From Candidatus Zixiibacteriota bacterium (GTDB taxonomy: Bacteria; Zixibacteria; MSB-5A5; UBA10806; 4484-95), in NCBI GenBank assembly GCA_024231855.1, contig JAAEQD010000049.1:1-64000 (forward strand): 64,000 bases of DNA, given 5' to 3'. The notes under the pieces are model-generated. The model was not told where the DNA came from, made no database searches, and worked only from the letters and a program-made list of their open reading frames with translations. The translations under genes and the position numbers were made by a program. Below, one piece after another: positions 27,867-36,190 of the stretch (positions are counted from its first letter, which is position 1; each line of letters starts with the position of its first letter).

Positions 27867-28634
27867 ATGCAGTCATCTCAACAATTGCTTAAGAATTATT
27901 TCTGCGCTTTGACGAAAACTACGCTTTATAAATTGCGGGTATTCATTGCATTCATGTTTTTAGGAACATCGCTATTCATTCCGGGCCAGAACGCGATAGC
28001 TGAAAAACTAACGATTGAGCAAAAAATATCGATTAATTCCGCAAATCAAAACGATTACCCGTCAAATTTATACGTTGAGAACCTGGATGGCGGCTGGGTA
28101 ATCCTTCATTGGACCGCGCCCGGAGATGATGGTAATAGCGGCCAGGCTTCAACCTATGATCTGCGTTTTCAGGATTCTAATTTAGGGCCAATCGATACGG
28201 ATCAGGAATGGCAGTCGGCTACACAGGTTATAGGCGAACCGGATCCCTCGCCGGCAGGGCAGATGAATTATATAGTTGTTTCCGGTCTCGAACCCCGAGC
28301 CAGCTACTATTTTTGCATAAAGACTTTGGATGAATACGACAATTGCTCCGATTTTTCCAACTCTCCCCTGATTAGCATAGAGGATAATTATGATGTCTTT
28401 CTTCCCGGCGATGCCAACGGTGACGGCAACTTGCTCGGTTCCGATGTGACCTACCTCGTTCTCTATTTCAGAGGCGTGAATCCTCCCCCCAATCCTTTCT
28501 TTGCCGGTGACGCCAACGGCGATTGCCTGGTTATAGGCTCGGATGTTACCAGGCTTGTCGGTTATTTCAGAGGTAATGCCCTTCCTCCGGTAGATGGTGA
28601 TTGCGAACAATCCATCGTTGCCGTCAATGAATGA
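27867..28634 (+). CDS. secreted protein with fibronectin III and dockerin-like domains
   Basis: 255 residues. An N-terminal basic stretch and hydrophobic segment (FIAFMFLGTSLFIPG) act as signal. One FnIII domain follows (LYVENLDGGWVILHWTAPG ... LEPRASYYFCIKTLD). The end has two EF-hand-like repeats, GDANGDGNLLGSDVTYLVLYF and GDANGDCLVIGSDVTRLVGYF, with Ca2+ ligands at D1, N3, D5 and D12 as in type I dockerin. A partner cohesin is not visible in this window. A weak AAAGG lies upstream of the ATG; the next in-frame ATG at residue 31 would shorten the signal. Confidence 0.75.
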   Translation: MQSSQQLLKNYFCALTKTTLYKLRVFIAFMFLGTSLFIPGQNAIAEKLTIEQKISINSANQNDYPSNLYVENLDGGWVILHWTAPGDDGNSGQASTYDLRFQDSNLGPIDTDQEWQSATQVIGEPDPSPAGQMNYIVVSGLEPRASYYFCIKTLDEYDNCSDFSNSPLISIEDNYDVFLPGDANGDGNLLGSDVTYLVLYFRGVNPPPNPFFAGDANGDCLVIGSDVTRLVGYFRGNALPPVDGDCEQSIVAVNE

Positions 28635-28690
28635 TTAATCGAGAAATAGATGATCGTGGTTACGATTTATAGTTAATTGAGTATATTACT

Positions 28691-29338
28691 TTAATTGCGG
28701 TTTTGCTGGAAGAGAACTTCCAGATAATCCTCATCGATCTTTGGCTTTCCCGGGACTTCGTGATGTCTTAAACATCTTGGCTCGTAATGAGCTTCTCCTT
28801 CGATAACCACCAGTGGCGAATCATAGTGGGCGGGCTTGCCATTGATCAACCTTTGCGTCCTCGTCGCCGGAGCGCCGCAACTTGTATACTTGCATACCGC
28901 GGAACCCTTGTAAACTTCATTTGCCATACACAGGATTTCCGGCATCGGGCCAAACGGTTCACCCCTGAAATCCAGATCCAGACCGGCGATCCCGACATTT
29001 TTACCATCGAGAAGCAATCTCTCTAGCACGCGAATGAAACCTTTACCGAAAAAGTGGGCTTCATCAATCGATACGTAAGAATGGATGGGTTGAATTAAGC
29101 CAAGTAATTTTTCCGGATTATCCTGATCGACGAACTCCCAGGAGGAATAATCCAGGGGATCATTCCTAACATCCGCCGTTCTGGTATCTATCCGGGGTCT
29201 GACAAATAAATAGCCCGCTCCGGGAATATGCTGCAACGGCCTGACCCTGTCGACCAACCGCCGGGTTTTAAAGGAGAACATGCACCCGGGAAAAACCTCT
29301 AAATTTCCTGGTTTAATAAAATCGCCATTGATCACCAT
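28691..29338 (-). CDS. tdk: thymidine kinase, TK1 type
   Basis: 215 residues, cytoplasmic. Conserved features: DEAH-like IDEAHFF, GLDLDFRGEPFGPMPEIL with the substrate lasso, and a zinc site made of CKYTSC and CLRHH, with the family TQRLINGKP between them. The P-loop is GCMFSFKT where almost all TK1 have GxMFSGKT, so F23 replaces a Gly that contacts phosphates. It makes dTMP from thymidine by salvage if active. It stands alone among secreted-protein genes. Confidence 0.88.
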   Translation of the reverse strand: MVINGDFIKPGNLEVFPGCMFSFKTRRLVDRVRPLQHIPGAGYLFVRPRIDTRTADVRNDPLDYSSWEFVDQDNPEKLLGLIQPIHSYVSIDEAHFFGKGFIRVLERLLLDGKNVGIAGLDLDFRGEPFGPMPEILCMANEVYKGSAVCKYTSCGAPATRTQRLINGKPAHYDSPLVVIEGEAHYEPRCLRHHEVPGKPKIDEDYLEVLFQQNRN

Positions 29339-29611
29339 TCATGCCACCATTATCTGCTAAAGTATAATCGAATCCAGAACCGGGTTTTCACCGAAGTAAA
29401 AGTCGGCGATTTTCGGCCCATAATACACTGCTCTTATCGAGTAACTATATTTCAAATTTCCATTTCTGTCAAATAGATTACTAAATAATAATGAAAACAC
29501 ATTTATCATTTGCTAAAGGAACGCTTTAATCAGCCGGCATAACATAATGTCCCATTACCGACGAGTTTTAGCTATTCTTACAAAATTTGACCACAAATAA
29601 ATAATACATTC
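29339..29611. other. AT-rich intergenic region, no gene seen
   Basis: Upstream side of the thymidine kinase gene; no open frame of note. Confidence 0.35.
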
Positions 29612-29682
29612 AAAAAAAGGCCGGCGCTATCAATTAACTGGGTTACTGAGGGGGGCTGGAACAGTAATCCCATAATAACGCC
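29612..29682 (-). ncRNA. structured element B (double stem with CCCCCC loop and T-tract)
   Basis: Outer stem 29623-29630 with 29675-29682 (GGCGTTAT/ATAGCGCC on the minus strand, one U-G pair), inner stem GGGTTACTG 29640-29648 with CAGTAATCCC 29662-29671 (one bulged base) and loop CCAGCCCCCCT on the minus strand. A run of seven T follows in the minus direction (29618-29612). The wobble pair and the T-tract both point to the minus strand as the transcribed one. It may be a terminator or small RNA related to element A at 23272-23336. Confidence 0.5.
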
Positions 29683-30084
29683 AACCCGCTTAATATTATC
29701 AGGAATCAGCAAAATGTGTCAAGAAAAAAAGTATAATAGAGGCATAATATATATTTATTAAGTTGAAAAGTTTTACGTATTAACGCCTTTTATAATACTA
29801 TCTCGGAACCTGAATATTATTTTGGCTTTAACTACGGATTATATTGATTCATCCACAGGTTAAAACCGATTTAATAAAGAGACATAATGCTAAAGGGCTT
29901 ATAAATTTGCCAAAAATAAAAGATGATTCTCAAATCTTAGACTAGAAGGTTATAATAGTCGATAATCCAAATTTTCTACTCTGAAGAGGAAGCGATTGGC
30001 TGGTTGATGGGCAATTGACCGGTGGCTCGTCAGTAGCATGGGTAACAGCAAAATCAGAAGTTTGCCCATACTATAGAATCACAG
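29683..30084. other. AT-rich intergenic region, no gene seen
   Basis: Follows the stop of the arylsulfotransferase-like gene on the minus strand; no convincing frame or hairpin except element B at its left edge. Confidence 0.35.
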
Positions 30085-32292
30085 TTACAATCCCGCCTCA
30101 AGCGAATCGTCATCGGGTACAACTCTTCCACCAGTCAATATTTCACAATTTGGCCAGTCCGCCGGGGCTTCTACCGGCAGATCACGAGGTGTCGGCCAGG
30201 CGGGTTCGTAATCCGGGCAATAGTCAAGTTCAGACATGCCCCTGAAATAACCCACCAGTTTGGTCACATCGCTGCCAATAGTTAAACAATCACCGTTTAC
30301 ATCAGCCGAAGCAAACGACCCGTGAATCTGGCAGCCGGTATTCTGATGTCTGAAATAGTTAACAAGGTAAGTTACATCACTGCCAATTACCGATGGCGGC
30401 CAGGCACCGTTGGCCATGTTCGCGTCGCCCGGTAAATAATTTCGACCTTCTGCCGCCGGCATTCTTGCCGAGACCTCATTAGAAAACGGGCTTTCGTGCG
30501 ATTGACTATCAACTGCAGTAACTCGAAAGTAATATGTTGAGCTATTGATTAAATCATATAAGTCAACAAAAGTGTTCAAGGTGGAGTCGATAATCGTGGT
30601 GGGATTGGGCATGGTGTCGGCATATATGTAGTACTTCGCCACGGTGGAGTCGCCAAATTTATTATATAATAATCGAAGGTGACTATCCCCGGCTTCAACC
30701 ACTAAATATGGAACAGCCGACATACCCTTCCAGTGAAAACGAAAAGCTCGATAACAGAGATTTTCATAATCAAATGCCAGTTCAAATATTTTCTGGCCAA
30801 CATCATTAACTTCGGTAATGTTGGGATACCCGCTCCCCCAACCTATAATCGTATTGCCGCCTGATAAACGCTGAACATTTCCTCCAACGGCGGCCGCGAC
30901 GTTTGGTGTTTGATAAAATTCCCAAACCTTGTAAGCGATTAAACTATCTTCATCAAGTTGATATTCGATCGCCCTTGAATAATTAGGCGTTCTAAGATTC
31001 GCGTTGTCGAATAAAGTTATATTTCCGTTGGGTAGACGACGGATATCATGTTGATGAGAGAATTGCAGGGTATCGTCAACAAATGTGAACTGGTTGTTTT
31101 CTCCCCCGAGACGCCAGATTATATTGCCTGTTTGATGATCAATCTTGGTGATCTCATCAAGGTGCCGGCTTGACAACAAAATATTCCCGTCATAATCTAT
31201 TTCGAGAGCGTTCGCGTGAACATAATCTATTAAATGAGCCAGAAGATCTATATCCCAGGTGGCATCGGTAATTACAAAATGGTCCCAACTTCGCCATTGC
31301 CAGACAACATTATGCAGAATATCGAGCTCCTGAATAATCTGGCCTGTTACTACAGCGTTCGGATTGCCTCCTTCGACTATTTCACTCATATCGACAACCT
31401 GGGGATCGCGAGCCAGCATCAATACATGACCGTTATCGAACATCTGAAAATCATGAGGATTGGTAGCGTAACCATTTCCGCATTGATAAGAATCTATAAT
31501 TCTATAAGTCGAATCCATCACGTAGAATTTTTTCTGCAAACCATAATTGTAGGTTAATAATCCATTGTGATGTAACTTAAAATCAAGAGGTTGACTATCA
31601 AAACGATTGTAAAATATGGGATCATTATTATTGTTTAAAATAATTAGGTACTTCCCGGTAGTCTCGGGACCTGAGTTATTTTTGCTGGTTAGGAAGATAT
31701 ATCCCGAATCAGGGTTTTCATCGATTAGAACAGATAAATAAGGGAAATCAGATGGCAACGAAACGCCATTGTCGGTTAATACATCGTTTTCCTGACGAAG
31801 CTTTACATCATGTTTAGGATACCGGGTATTTTTCGCTTGATCTTCATTCTGTTCTAATCTAACAAATGGCGATGACAAGTTTCGGGATATCGTAAAACTG
31901 AAAGATCCAGTTTCGGTAAATCCATTATTAATTGTCCGGATACTTTCATCCAGGCAAACTGTAACTTCCTCACCCGGCTCAAATGGTTTCTCCAATATCA
32001 AAACAATTGACTTATTATCATCCGAAATAACCGGTCGATAGCCATGGTTGCCGGAAATAGATCCGCGAATACTGGCCAATGTCATTAATGATTTATAATC
32101 AATATCGAGTATCCCGCCGGGCTTTAGTATTAAATTTGTCGCCCTGGAAACATACCGCGCTCCGGGCCGCGGCGAAATGTATTGAAAGGTATCGCTTAAC
32201 TTGTGCTGGGCGTATATTTTTGGCGATGTCAGTATAACAAGCGATATGACAAATGCTATCGACATCATTTTATTAATGTTGCTTTTTGACAT
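30085..32292 (-). CDS. arylsulfotransferase (ASST)-like protein with FnIII and dockerin-like domains
   Basis: 735 residues, signal peptide 1-28. Residues about 35-140 contain an Ig-like domain (PFEPGEEVTVCLDESIRT). About 170-510 resemble the ASST beta-propeller: GYIFLTSKN, NPHDFQMFDNGHVLML, DYVHANALEIDYDGNILLSSRHLDEITKID, GNIIWRLGG, FSHQHDIRRLPNGNITLFDN. An FnIII follows, then two dockerin-like repeats (GDANMANGAWPPSVIGSDVTY, ADVNGDCLTIGSDVTKL) and a tail with WPNCE shared with the protein at 32991. ASST enzymes transfer sulfate between phenols; many such homologues have no proven activity. GAGGA precedes the ATG. Confidence 0.75.
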   Translation of the reverse strand: MSKSNINKMMSIAFVISLVILTSPKIYAQHKLSDTFQYISPRPGARYVSRATNLILKPGGILDIDYKSLMTLASIRGSISGNHGYRPVISDDNKSIVLILEKPFEPGEEVTVCLDESIRTINNGFTETGSFSFTISRNLSSPFVRLEQNEDQAKNTRYPKHDVKLRQENDVLTDNGVSLPSDFPYLSVLIDENPDSGYIFLTSKNNSGPETTGKYLIILNNNNDPIFYNRFDSQPLDFKLHHNGLLTYNYGLQKKFYVMDSTYRIIDSYQCGNGYATNPHDFQMFDNGHVLMLARDPQVVDMSEIVEGGNPNAVVTGQIIQELDILHNVVWQWRSWDHFVITDATWDIDLLAHLIDYVHANALEIDYDGNILLSSRHLDEITKIDHQTGNIIWRLGGENNQFTFVDDTLQFSHQHDIRRLPNGNITLFDNANLRTPNYSRAIEYQLDEDSLIAYKVWEFYQTPNVAAAVGGNVQRLSGGNTIIGWGSGYPNITEVNDVGQKIFELAFDYENLCYRAFRFHWKGMSAVPYLVVEAGDSHLRLLYNKFGDSTVAKYYIYADTMPNPTTIIDSTLNTFVDLYDLINSSTYYFRVTAVDSQSHESPFSNEVSARMPAAEGRNYLPGDANMANGAWPPSVIGSDVTYLVNYFRHQNTGCQIHGSFASADVNGDCLTIGSDVTKLVGYFRGMSELDYCPDYEPAWPTPRDLPVEAPADWPNCEILTGGRVVPDDDSLEAGL

Positions 32293-32437
32293 TACATCCT
32301 CAAAGTAGAATTTCTACCAAACAACAAAATATAGCAATTATTTATAATTTAGCAATAATAAAGAAATGCCGGACGCCTTGTTACCCCCCTGTCGCGGATT
32401 GAATGATAAAGTTTAGTGCGCTTGTTGGATTGACCCA

Positions 32438-32455
32438 CTCCCGCAGTAACGGGAG
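32438..32455. repeat. hairpin CTCCCG-CGGGAG between genes
   Basis: CTCCCG 32438-32443 and CGGGAG 32450-32455 with a six-base loop, flanked by CCCA/TGGG-like bases that extend the stem imperfectly. It lies in the gap 32293-32525, which also holds a run of six C at 32385-32390 and no gene. Confidence 0.45.
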
Positions 32456-32525
32456 ATGGGGCACCGGGCTTTAGATTTTCTGCATTTGTCTCTGTTATTA
32501 TAGTAGCCGTTTGCTGTGCAATTTT

Positions 32526-32843
32526 CTATTTTTCATTGAATTCAAGGAGTTCGACCGGAGCACCATTTATGAGAATGAATGCGACGGTAACACCTTCGCT
32601 GGGTGAGTTTGGTTGAATGATGATTTCCTTCCCTTCAATGGCCTTCATTAAATCATCTACTTCAAAGGCAATGTGGGCAATTTCCTTTACAATTCTGGGC
32701 AGCGTGCACTTTTCTCCATATCGCATCCATTGGATTCCGAACGGGTTGGATTCGTGATTAGTGAAGTAGATGTCATAATTTTCAAGATACGTTTCTCCAT
32801 CTTGAGGGATATTTGTTGGTATTCCTAAGTGATGGTATTTCAT
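32526..32843 (-). CDS. VOC (glyoxalase/bleomycin-resistance) superfamily protein
   Basis: 105 residues forming one to two VOC beta-alpha-beta-beta-beta modules: HHLGIPTN at the start, IVKEIAHIAFEVDDLMKAIEGK in the middle and APVELLEFNEK at the end, with possible metal ligands His5, His in HIAF and Glu near the end. Substrate unknown. GAGGAAGAG lies just before ATG 32843. It is isolated among secreted-protein genes, followed on the left by a hairpin-rich gap. Confidence 0.75.
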   Translation of the reverse strand: MKYHHLGIPTNIPQDGETYLENYDIYFTNHESNPFGIQWMRYGEKCTLPRIVKEIAHIAFEVDDLMKAIEGKEIIIQPNSPSEGVTVAFILINGAPVELLEFNEK

Positions 32844-32898
32844 CTCTTCCTCGTGGGTATTAGTAATATTATTAGCCTGCCGTAAAGGAGTTTCATTA

Positions 32899-32969
32899 TA
32901 CCCTACCGGAAGGGTGGGTTAATAGCGAATTCGGCTGCCCGTTCAATTTTACTCACCCTACTGGTGAGG
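32899..32969. repeat. 71-bp dispersed repeat, copy 1
   Basis: Matches 34891-34961 at 68 of 71 positions, same orientation. Contains two hairpins: CCTACC/GGTGGG and CTCACC/GGTGAG. One of the three differences (T for C) keeps the first stem as U-G when read on the plus strand. The two copies bracket the gene at 32991-34679. Confidence 0.7.
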
Positions 32970-32990
32970 CACTCACTTTAGATTGATTAT

Positions 32991-34679
32991 TTATTCTTCG
33001 CAGTTTGGCCACCCCTCCGGAGCTTCAGCGGGCAGATCATCCGGTGCTGGCCAAGCAGGTTCGTAATCGGGGCACCAGCTTAGATCAGTTAATCCCCTAA
33101 AGTAATTTACCAGCTTTGTGACATCGCTTCCGATAACCAAACAGTCACCATTAGCGTCACCCGAACAATAGTAGCCATCAATGATGCAAGCATCGGACAA
33201 TCCCCTAAAGTAATTAACCAAGTACGTAACGTCTGAACCAATTAGCGCAGGTGGCCATAAACCGGCTGCCATGTTGCAATCTCCCGGAAAGTACGGAAGG
33301 CTATTATAGTAAAAACAATTCCCCCCACTGGTAAAGGTTGAGCTTAATCCATAAGCATCATCGGTACGAATACGCCAATAATATTTAGTTCCATCTACAA
33401 GGTTTTCATAACCATCTAACTCAACTAATGATATAGCAATTGCATCCTCTAAAGCCGCACCTGAAAGTATGCCTGACTGATTAATATCTAGAGAGTTAAA
33501 CTGCGGATCATTATCCATCTGAAGCGTGTAGCTAATAATATCAAAACTATCTGGATCTGTCCCCTCAAGCCACGTGAATAATGTTAAAGTATCAACTATT
33601 TCATTATCCGTAGGGGAAATGATTGTAGGTTGAGTTGGAAAACCATCAATATAAAAATTCCATGACTCATTACTGAATATCGAATTTTCGTCAGAATAAT
33701 AGGCAAGTACTTTCCAGTAATACATAACAGACCGTTCAATTGTATCAATAATTGAGTAAGATGTATCAAGAATTTCACCACTTAAGATAGGAGAACTAAA
33801 ATCATGATCATCATCAATATATGAATTGTAATAAACCGTTTCTGTTGAGTCATCCAGAATTGTTGAATGCCATATAAAAGAATTAGAATCAGATAAAAGT
33901 ATAGAATTATCGGTTGGAGATATTAAGCCGAAGGGCATAATTCCGCTCAAAGATAGCAAACTTCGATTTGAGGATTGCAGGATTTCTTTTGTATCATCAG
34001 ACTGTATAAAAGCGACTATCTCCCCATTCTCAGGTTCAAGCAGTTGCGGATAAGTAAACGGGAAAACAAATTGCAATGTATCGCCCTGTTGAATTGTGAA
34101 ATATTGTCCATCTGTAAAGGGTATCATATCCCTGAAAATTTGCTGGTGAATAGTCCTGCTGTTGGGAGCCGCAAAATATATCTCTGATTCAGTAAGAGCA
34201 ATTCGGATTTTTAAGTTTGATTCGCTAATGTAGCCGGTGCCAATTATATCAATAATTAAATCCCCCGTTCTACTTACTGAGTTAAAATTACCTCTAATTC
34301 CTAATTCAAGTCCTGATTCAACTTGTAACGCTGAGGATATACAGTCGTTATAATTAGAACTTTGCCCACAATCTGTAATGCCATCAACGAGAAGCGTGGG
34401 AATGCCATCTACATCATAGTAATTAAATCTGGCTACATTCTCATCACTATTGTAAACATAGAAGGGATCTTCAGAAGAAGGCCACCAAGAGTGGTATCTA
34501 ATAATAGTAATATCATCATGATACAGTTGGGCAAGGGAATCCATGATGATTTCTGCATCATCGGAATAAGTGCAAGAAGTATTAACAAAAATTTCGGCTA
34601 AATTTTTTCGTTCAGTTGCTTGGCTTGATAATAAAGGTAAAATAACAAGTACCATGCTGATTATAAATTTTCTTCTCAT
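32991..34679 (-). CDS. secreted Omp28/thioredoxin-like protein with dockerin-like domains
   Basis: 562 residues with a signal peptide (about 1-21). Residues 25-130 have a thioredoxin-like layout (AEIFVNTSCTYSDDAEIIMDSL, DVDGIPTLLVDG), as in Omp28-type proteins, with CTYS in place of CxxC. Residues about 130-235 are a beta domain, followed by two fibronectin-like domains (PTDNSIL, PTDNEIVDTLTLFTW) and two dockerin-like repeats (GDCNMAAGLWPPALIGSDVTY, GDANGDCLVIGSDVTKL). The tail (CPDYEPAWPAPDDLP ... WPNCEE) matches the one at 30085. The gene is AT-richer than its neighbours and flanked by direct 71-bp repeats, suggesting later arrival. AGGAGAA precedes ATG 34679. Confidence 0.7.
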   Translation of the reverse strand: MRRKFIISMVLVILPLLSSQATERKNLAEIFVNTSCTYSDDAEIIMDSLAQLYHDDITIIRYHSWWPSSEDPFYVYNSDENVARFNYYDVDGIPTLLVDGITDCGQSSNYNDCISSALQVESGLELGIRGNFNSVSRTGDLIIDIIGTGYISESNLKIRIALTESEIYFAAPNSRTIHQQIFRDMIPFTDGQYFTIQQGDTLQFVFPFTYPQLLEPENGEIVAFIQSDDTKEILQSSNRSLLSLSGIMPFGLISPTDNSILLSDSNSFIWHSTILDDSTETVYYNSYIDDDHDFSSPILSGEILDTSYSIIDTIERSVMYYWKVLAYYSDENSIFSNESWNFYIDGFPTQPTIISPTDNEIVDTLTLFTWLEGTDPDSFDIISYTLQMDNDPQFNSLDINQSGILSGAALEDAIAISLVELDGYENLVDGTKYYWRIRTDDAYGLSSTFTSGGNCFYYNSLPYFPGDCNMAAGLWPPALIGSDVTYLVNYFRGLSDACIIDGYYCSGDANGDCLVIGSDVTKLVNYFRGLTDLSWCPDYEPAWPAPDDLPAEAPEGWPNCEE

Positions 34680-34890
34680 TTCATTCTCCTATACAATACA
34701 AGTTATAAAAGATTTATGGAGAAGGTTTAAAATTACCTATACACCACTACATAAAACAAGATACAGAGCATTACCATATAAGTCAATAAAAATCGTAGAG
34801 TCGGCTTGTGACTTAAGCATAAAAACGTGATCTGCATGACAAAGGTTCCACACCATCGCACTTGCTTATACGCTGAGAGGGGGTAAATTG
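34680..34890. other. upstream region of the Omp28-like gene, no gene seen
   Basis: AT-rich; leads into copy 2 of the 71-bp repeat. Confidence 0.3.
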
Positions 34891-34961
34891 TACCCCACCA
34901 GAAGGGTGGGTTAATAACGAATTCGGCTGCCCGTTCAATTTTACTCACCCTACTGGTGAGG
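34891..34961. repeat. 71-bp dispersed repeat, copy 2
   Basis: Direct copy of 32899-32969 with three differences. Its first hairpin is CCCACC/GGTGGG (all Watson-Crick), the second CTCACC/GGTGAG. It ends about 90 bases before the first tRNA-end-like word TACGCCCAGG (35048-35057). Confidence 0.7.
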
Positions 34962-35086
34962 TACCTCCCACATCCCATCCACCAGATTGCCGATTAGGCT
35001 GAAGTCGAAATCTAGTCCCGAAAGGTTCGCTGGATCCCATACAAAAGTACGCCCAGGCATGTAACTTGCGAACTATAAAATTTACG

Positions 35087-35560
35087 TTAGTGGTTTAATT
35101 CTTTGCTATAATTTTCAGCTACTTCACTAATATGATAACCTATTCTCCAATATAGAAATATATAAAAGCCCAATCCCAGAATTATAGTATGCCATGTGTA
35201 AAATTCAGCAAGGTCTCCAAAGATTACTGATTTTATTAAATACTCTATTATGATTACAGGTAAATAAATTAATACTGTTAATCTTACATTTATAACCCAA
35301 CCTATTGAAAAATACCTTTGTAAAAAATGTTTGCCATTTTTCCCATTATTCTTTGTGTATAGGTATAATGCTCCAATTACCCCGCCGAGTCCCCAAACAA
35401 TGTAAGAAACGACTTGCCATAGATTCTCATAAATTGGAGGATCCGCCACAAAAACGCTAAATATAAAAATGTATACAATTAGATATTTAAGGCTTTCTTT
35501 TTCAGATATAGGTTTTTCTTTTAATGATTTTTTCAGTGCTTTAATATTCCAGATGTACAT
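35087..35560 (-). CDS. unknown small membrane protein (four helices)
   Basis: 157 residues, about four transmembrane segments (YLIVYIFIFSVFVA; VVSYIVWGLGGVIGALYLY; VLIYLPVIIIEYLI; IILGLGFYIFLYWRIGY) with a basic loop KNNGKNGKHFLQRY. No family recognised. ATG 35560 has GGAGG seven bases upstream and a strong promoter at 35632-35604. It forms one of two similar units next to tRNA-Arg(ACG); the proteins of the two units are not clearly related. Confidence 0.65.
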   Translation of the reverse strand: MYIWNIKALKKSLKEKPISEKESLKYLIVYIFIFSVFVADPPIYENLWQVVSYIVWGLGGVIGALYLYTKNNGKNGKHFLQRYFSIGWVINVRLTVLIYLPVIIIEYLIKSVIFGDLAEFYTWHTIILGLGFYIFLYWRIGYHISEVAENYSKELNH

Positions 35561-35603
35561 ATAATTAGATCCTCCGTATTAAGAGCAATAATCTCATTAC
35601 TAA

Positions 35604-35648
35604 ATAATATAATAAATAAATCATGGAGTCAAGTATATAAAACAATAC
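35604..35648 (-). promoter_or_regulatory. promoter carried on a 25-bp repeat, copy 1
   Basis: On the minus strand TTGACT (35632-35627), 17 bases, TATTAT (35609-35604). The 25 bases 35624-35648 are identical to 35999-36023 next to tRNA-Arg, so the -35 box and upstream DNA of both small genes are the same sequence. Confidence 0.65.
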
Positions 35649-35711
35649 ACCCTTGCGTGCGATCGGCGAACTATAAAGTTTGTTACTTTATTATGAAATC
35701 AATAAATTATA

Positions 35712-35969
35712 CTATTTTGAAGTTTTTTTATCATCTTCTACTATTTTCTTAGTTTGATAAATCATAATAATACAAGTTGCTATCAGATAAGTTAGCCAGA
35801 ATATTCCTACAGTTGAAACATCTTCTGGCCACTTCCCCGTTGTTTTATATTGATCTATCCATAATAATCCATAGGTAGGTAGAAAGACAAAGAAAATAAA
35901 ACCCAGAATAATCCATACTATCATTCTAAATAAACGTTTTTTCGTCTTTTTCCTCAAATTGTTTTGCAT
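35712..35969 (-). CDS. unknown small membrane protein (two helices)
   Basis: 85 residues: a basic N-terminus (NLRKKTKKRLFRM), a first helix (IVWIILGFIFFVFLPTYGLLW), a short loop with DQYKTTGKWPEDVS, a second helix (VGIFWLTYLIATCIIMIY) and a charged tail. No family recognised. Its ATG lies only ten bases after a TATAAT box, so the mRNA would be almost leaderless. It occupies the space between the promoter repeat and tRNA-Arg(ACG). Confidence 0.6.
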   Translation of the reverse strand: MQNNLRKKTKKRLFRMIVWIILGFIFFVFLPTYGLLWIDQYKTTGKWPEDVSTVGIFWLTYLIATCIIMIYQTKKIVEDDKKTSK

Positions 35970-35978
35970 TACAAAACT

Positions 35979-36020
35979 ATTATACTAAACTGAGAATGTG
36001 GAGTCAAGTATATAAAACAA

Positions 36021-36023
<3 letters not shown>
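35979..36023 (-). promoter_or_regulatory. promoter carried on a 25-bp repeat, copy 2
   Basis: On the minus strand TTGACT (36007-36002), 17 bases, TATAAT (35984-35979). The repeat 35999-36023 runs into the 3' end of tRNA-Arg(ACG). The expected start of transcription is about 35972, three bases before the ATG of the 85-residue protein. Confidence 0.7.
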
Positions 36024-36094
<71 letters not shown>

Positions 36095-36190
36095 ATTAGG
36101 TCTTTAATCAGCAAAACCGGCCTGACATTTCCGGCGCGATTTGCCTGATTGTCTTCAGTTGTCAATTTATCCAGCCCCAATTAAATAGAA

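Noticed and set aside
29612-29682. Element B as only a terminator of the arylsulfotransferase-like gene
   Set aside because: It lies about 400 bases after that stop and shares a specific loop with element A, so a simple terminator does not explain it, though it may end a transcript.
34891-34961. Integron attC sites in the 71-bp repeats
   Set aside because: No RYYYAAC/GTTRRRY core pair is seen, and no integron integrase is nearby.
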